Shown here: one piece after another, positions 11,417-14,102 of the stretch | Layout of the letters: every line of letters begins with the position of its first letter | Position numbering within the stretch: position 1 is the stretch's first letter | Assembly: GCA_023409835.1 (NCBI GenBank) | Contig: JAEYQV010000018.1 | Coordinates: forward strand, 1-14,102 | Source: Bacillota bacterium | GTDB lineage: Bacteria; Bacillota; Clostridia; Lachnospirales; Lachnospiraceae | Length of the DNA: 14,102 nucleotides | Direction: 5' to 3' | Notes under the pieces: model-generated | The model's input: only the letters and a program-made list of their open reading frames with translations | Databases searched by the model: none | What the model was told of the DNA's origin: nothing | Program-made: the position numbers and the translations under genes

Positions 11417-13819
11417 ATGAAGCAGATAAATTCTATGAAATCTGAATTATATCGTCAGCTGTTTGAACACAGCAGCAGCATTATGCTTCTGATTGATCCG
11501 GATACCGGCGATATCCTGGATGCAAACCAGGCAGCCGTTTCTTATTACGGATATACGAAAGAAGCGTTGTTATCAATGCGCATTTACAACACTAATGTAC
11601 TGGATCAGGAGCACATCGATGAAGAAATGCGCCTGGCGAAAGCCGAGAAAAGAAATTACTTTGATTTTGTCCATCAATTAGCCAACGGGGATTGCAGAGA
11701 GGTAGAGGTACACTGTGCTCCGGTTGATACGAAGGACGGAAGACTTCTATTTTCTATTATTCACGATGCCTCTGATCGAAGATATCAGAAGCTGATGTAT
11801 GATACTCTGTTCTTTTACTCCCCATATGCAGTGGCGGTACTCGACAAAAACCAGAATGTTATCAAGGTTAACGATATTTTTACCGGGCTTTTTGATTACA
11901 CTACGGAAGAGATTGCCGGTAAAAGCCTGTCCCGGATTGTTTCCTCAGCAGAGAATAAAAATCAAATTGACCAGAATGTAAAGATGATTTATGAGGGCTA
12001 CGTAGTAAAGCAGGAGGGGAAAAGAAAGAGAAAGGACGGCAAATTAATTGAAGTTGAGATATTATGCTACCCGGTAATCCATCATAATGAGATACTGGGT
12101 GCCTATATTATCTATCTTGATATTTCAAAAAAAATAGAGTATGAAAAACAACTGCTTCTCTTTAAACAGGTACTTGAAAATAACACGGAAGGAGTAGTGA
12201 TAACGGACAATGGCGGAAGCATTATATGGATTAACAATGCCTTCTGTGAAATAACCGGCTTCTCTTTTGAGGAGGTAATTGGAAATACCATGGCGCTGTT
12301 AAAATCAGGGATTCAGTCTGAGACCTTCTACCGGGAAATGTGGAGACAGCTTCGGGAGCTAGGCACCTGGCAAGGGGAGATATGTAATAAGAAAAAGAAT
12401 GGGGACCTGTACACAGAATGGCTGAACATCAAAAGCATACATAATAAAGATTCTGTTACGGAATATTATGTGGGCATCTTTAAGGATCTCTCTGAAAAAC
12501 TAAAAATTGATCGCAGGATGATCGAATTGCAGCAAAGAGACTCCCTTACCGGCCTTTATAACAGGAGCTATTGCATTGACAGGCTGGATGATATGATTAG
12601 CCGCAGCAAAACGGGCTACGCTCGTTTTAACATCCTCTATCTTAATATCAGCGGACTGAAGGACATCAATCATTCCCTGGGTCACCATTATGGAGATGAG
12701 CTATTGTTGGAGCTGTCGAAACGAATAATGGAGCAGATGGATGCGGAGGATCTGTTATCCAGGTTCAGTGATGATGTGTTCCTGATGATATGTAAGCCTT
12801 ATGAAAGTCAAGCGGAGTTGGACCGGTTTATCAGAAGACTGCTTCTCGTCGTTCGAAAACCGTATATCATCAATAACTCCATGCTGTATATTACAGCCAG
12901 TATAGGCATCTGCTTCTACCCTGAGCATGGAAAAAACTCCGAGCTCCTGATACAGCATGCAGATATTGCTATGAATAAAGCAAGAAAACAATTGGAAGAT
13001 AATGTGTGTTATTATTCGGAAGACATGTCAAAGGAGTTTGAACGTAGGTTTACCATTGCCAACTATCTTACACGGGCAATTTCCAATCAGGAATTCTTTC
13101 TATGCTACCAACCGATCTATAGTCTGGATAAACAGAATATGCTGGTAGGGGCTGAGGCTCTCCTGCGCTGGAATAACCCGTCGTTGGGTAACATTGTGCC
13201 TGACGAATTTATTGGTCTGGCAGAGAGAACCGGCCACATTATCAACATTGGTTATTGGGTTCTGGAGAATGTATGCAGAAGTATCTGGTTATGGCAGCAG
13301 AAATCCTACAGGACAGTACCGATCTCAGTTAATATTTCGGTAAAGCAGCTGGAGCAAAGCGATTTTTCCCAAAGGGTGATACGAATATTGAACGAGTACA
13401 AGCTGGAGGCCTCCAATATTGAGCTTGAAATAACAGAGAGTGTTTCCTCGGGAGATGTGATGATCATCGTTAATAATCTCAGGGAGCTGAAGAAGGCAGG
13501 CATCAAGATATCCATGGATGACTTTGGGACAGGGTTCTCCTCCCTTGGTCAAATAGAGCGCTTTGAACTGGATAAGTTAAAAATTGATAAGATGTTTATC
13601 AGAGATGTTGTGGACACCATCAGAAAGCAAAACCTTGTAAAATCCATTATAGCCATGGCGAAGGGCTTGGATCTGACCGTAGTTGCAGAGGGAATTGAGA
13701 CAAGGGAACAGTTGAGCTATCTAAAAGAAAATGGCTGCCACTTGGGACAGGGCTATCTGCTAAGCAGACCACTGCTTCAAACTGATTTTGAAGTGATATT
13801 ACAAGAATATATGGCTTGA
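11417..13819 (+). CDS. PAS-PAS-PAS-GGDEF-EAL protein, predicted c-di-GMP phosphodiesterase
   Basis: An 800-residue cytoplasmic protein. I start at ATG 11417, 6 nt after AGGAG (11406-11410); the frame is open upstream to a TTG at 11366 inside tetR, without a ribosome binding site. Three PAS domains (about 5-120, 125-245 and 250-370) precede a GGDEF domain (about 375-540) and an EAL domain (about 550-795). The GGDEF signature is degenerate: R449-F-S-D-D-V-F455, so the Gly-Gly and Glu needed for cyclase activity are lost. The EAL site looks intact: E580-A-L, ELEITES, D701-D-F-G-T-G706, KIDK, VVAEGIE and QGYLLSRP. The family breaks c-di-GMP to pGpG; degenerate GGDEF domains often act as GTP-sensing activators. 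PAS domains probably sense redox, gas or small ligands. Its 20-nt spacing from tetR implies one operon. Confidence 0.93.
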   Translation: MKQINSMKSELYRQLFEHSSSIMLLIDPDTGDILDANQAAVSYYGYTKEALLSMRIYNTNVLDQEHIDEEMRLAKAEKRNYFDFVHQLANGDCREVEVHCAPVDTKDGRLLFSIIHDASDRRYQKLMYDTLFFYSPYAVAVLDKNQNVIKVNDIFTGLFDYTTEEIAGKSLSRIVSSAENKNQIDQNVKMIYEGYVVKQEGKRKRKDGKLIEVEILCYPVIHHNEILGAYIIYLDISKKIEYEKQLLLFKQVLENNTEGVVITDNGGSIIWINNAFCEITGFSFEEVIGNTMALLKSGIQSETFYREMWRQLRELGTWQGEICNKKKNGDLYTEWLNIKSIHNKDSVTEYYVGIFKDLSEKLKIDRRMIELQQRDSLTGLYNRSYCIDRLDDMISRSKTGYARFNILYLNISGLKDINHSLGHHYGDELLLELSKRIMEQMDAEDLLSRFSDDVFLMICKPYESQAELDRFIRRLLLVVRKPYIINNSMLYITASIGICFYPEHGKNSELLIQHADIAMNKARKQLEDNVCYYSEDMSKEFERRFTIANYLTRAISNQEFFLCYQPIYSLDKQNMLVGAEALLRWNNPSLGNIVPDEFIGLAERTGHIINIGYWVLENVCRSIWLWQQKSYRTVPISVNISVKQLEQSDFSQRVIRILNEYKLEASNIELEITESVSSGDVMIIVNNLRELKKAGIKISMDDFGTGFSSLGQIERFELDKLKIDKMFIRDVVDTIRKQNLVKSIIAMAKGLDLTVVAEGIETREQLSYLKENGCHLGQGYLLSRPLLQTDFEVILQEYMA

Positions 13820-13849
13820 TTTAATAGAACCTGCTTATGTTCAGTTTTA

Positions 13850-13864
13850 GCTGCCTTGGGCAGC
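13850..13864 (+). promoter_or_regulatory. Hairpin abutting a ribosome binding site
   Basis: GCTGCC (13850-13855) and GGCAGC (13859-13864) form a 6-bp GC-rich stem with a 3-base loop, and the ribosome binding site AGGAGG starts at the next base (13865). There is no T-run, so it does not look like a terminator. It may stabilise or modulate initiation on the downstream gene. Confidence 0.45.
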
Positions 13865-13875
13865 AGGAGGATTAT

Positions 13876-14102
13876 ATGAAAAGTATCAAAGCAAAGTTGA
13901 TTCTATGTTTTTCCGTGTTATTACTGCTCTCATCATTTACCTTAGCGATTATATCACTGCTCAGATCAAAGGATGCCCTGACACAGGAGGTGGAGAAATC
14001 AATCGGATCTTTAGCCTTTCAGACAGCACAGCTGATAGAAACCAGGATTGAGGTACAGAAGAGAACCTTGGAGCTCTTAGCCGGACGGGACGATATTAAA
14101 GG
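13876..14102 (+). CDS. Membrane sensor protein, N-terminal part (3' partial)
   Basis: ATG 13876 lies 5 nt after AGGAGG. The 75 visible residues begin MKSIKAKLILCFSVLLLLSS, a short basic N-terminus and one transmembrane helix (about 6-28), followed by an extracellular-looking helical stretch (SKDALTQEVEKSIGSLAFQT, then AQLIETRIEVQKRTLELLAG). This layout is typical of the N-terminal part of dCache-type chemoreceptors, sensor kinases or diguanylate cyclases, where the long first helix leads into the ligand-binding domain. The output domain is off-window, so no function is assigned. It lies 56 bp after the EAL gene on the same strand and may belong to the same operon. Confidence 0.8.
   Translation, partial: MKSIKAKLILCFSVLLLLSSFTLAIISLLRSKDALTQEVEKSIGSLAFQTAQLIETRIEVQKRTLELLAGRDDIK

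Overview
The window looks like a chromosomal segment from a low-to-moderate GC anaerobic Firmicute, most likely a Clostridia/Lachnospiraceae member. This rests on strong AGGAGG-type ribosome binding sites, TTGnnn/TATAAT promoters, and protein families and signalling architecture typical of that group. It is an inference from style and gene content; there is no rRNA or other marker gene. I see no tRNA, CRISPR array, transposase or phage gene.

Layout. 1-1854: a 5'-truncated membrane sensor of PilJ-like/HAMP/GAF/HD-GYP type, a cyclic-di-GMP phosphodiesterase candidate. 1851-3545: a divergent pair, a von Willebrand A (MIDAS) protein on the minus strand and a repeat-containing predicted helix-turn-helix protein on the plus strand. 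They share an intergenic region carrying two perfect DnaA boxes 31 bp apart. 3578-3967: a Nudix hydrolase (minus). 3968-4356: divergent promoters and a decayed gene whose start matches zinc-dependent phospholipase C proteins. 4357-5247: a GNAT acetyltransferase followed by a clear intrinsic terminator. 5448-5678: a CsbD-like stress protein with an in-frame tandem duplication. 5735-5806: a 23-codon ORF with an ideal ribosome binding site, possibly a remnant. 5934-6575: an unusual orotate-phosphoribosyltransferase-like protein. 6578-7513: a CorA-type Mg2+ transporter (minus) with a leader of about 207 nt containing mutually exclusive pairings. 8001-10319: a soluble three-PAS hybrid histidine kinase. 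10320-10799: a 98-nt imperfect palindrome, a GC-rich repeat and a promoter/operator. 10800-13819: a TetR regulator followed 20 nt later by a PAS-PAS-PAS-GGDEF-EAL protein. 13876-14102: the start of a membrane sensor protein that runs off the window.

Functional theme. Signal transduction dominates. Two unrelated classes of c-di-GMP phosphodiesterase (HD-GYP and EAL) lie in 14 kb. The EAL protein has a degenerate GGDEF site and an intact EAL site, so the predicted net effect of both is to lower c-di-GMP. The TetR gene has a near-consensus promoter with a perfect 14-bp palindrome over the predicted transcription start, suggesting autorepression that would also control the EAL gene.

The least explained material lies between genes: a 12-bp identical element at three sites (5336, 7877, 10577), the 10397-10494 palindrome, the corA leader and the paired DnaA boxes. 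No single gene cluster here is clearly a new defence or biosynthetic system. The best novelty candidates are the vWA/HTH pair with its DnaA boxes, the phosphoribosyltransferase lacking the usual acidic pair, and the non-coding structures.
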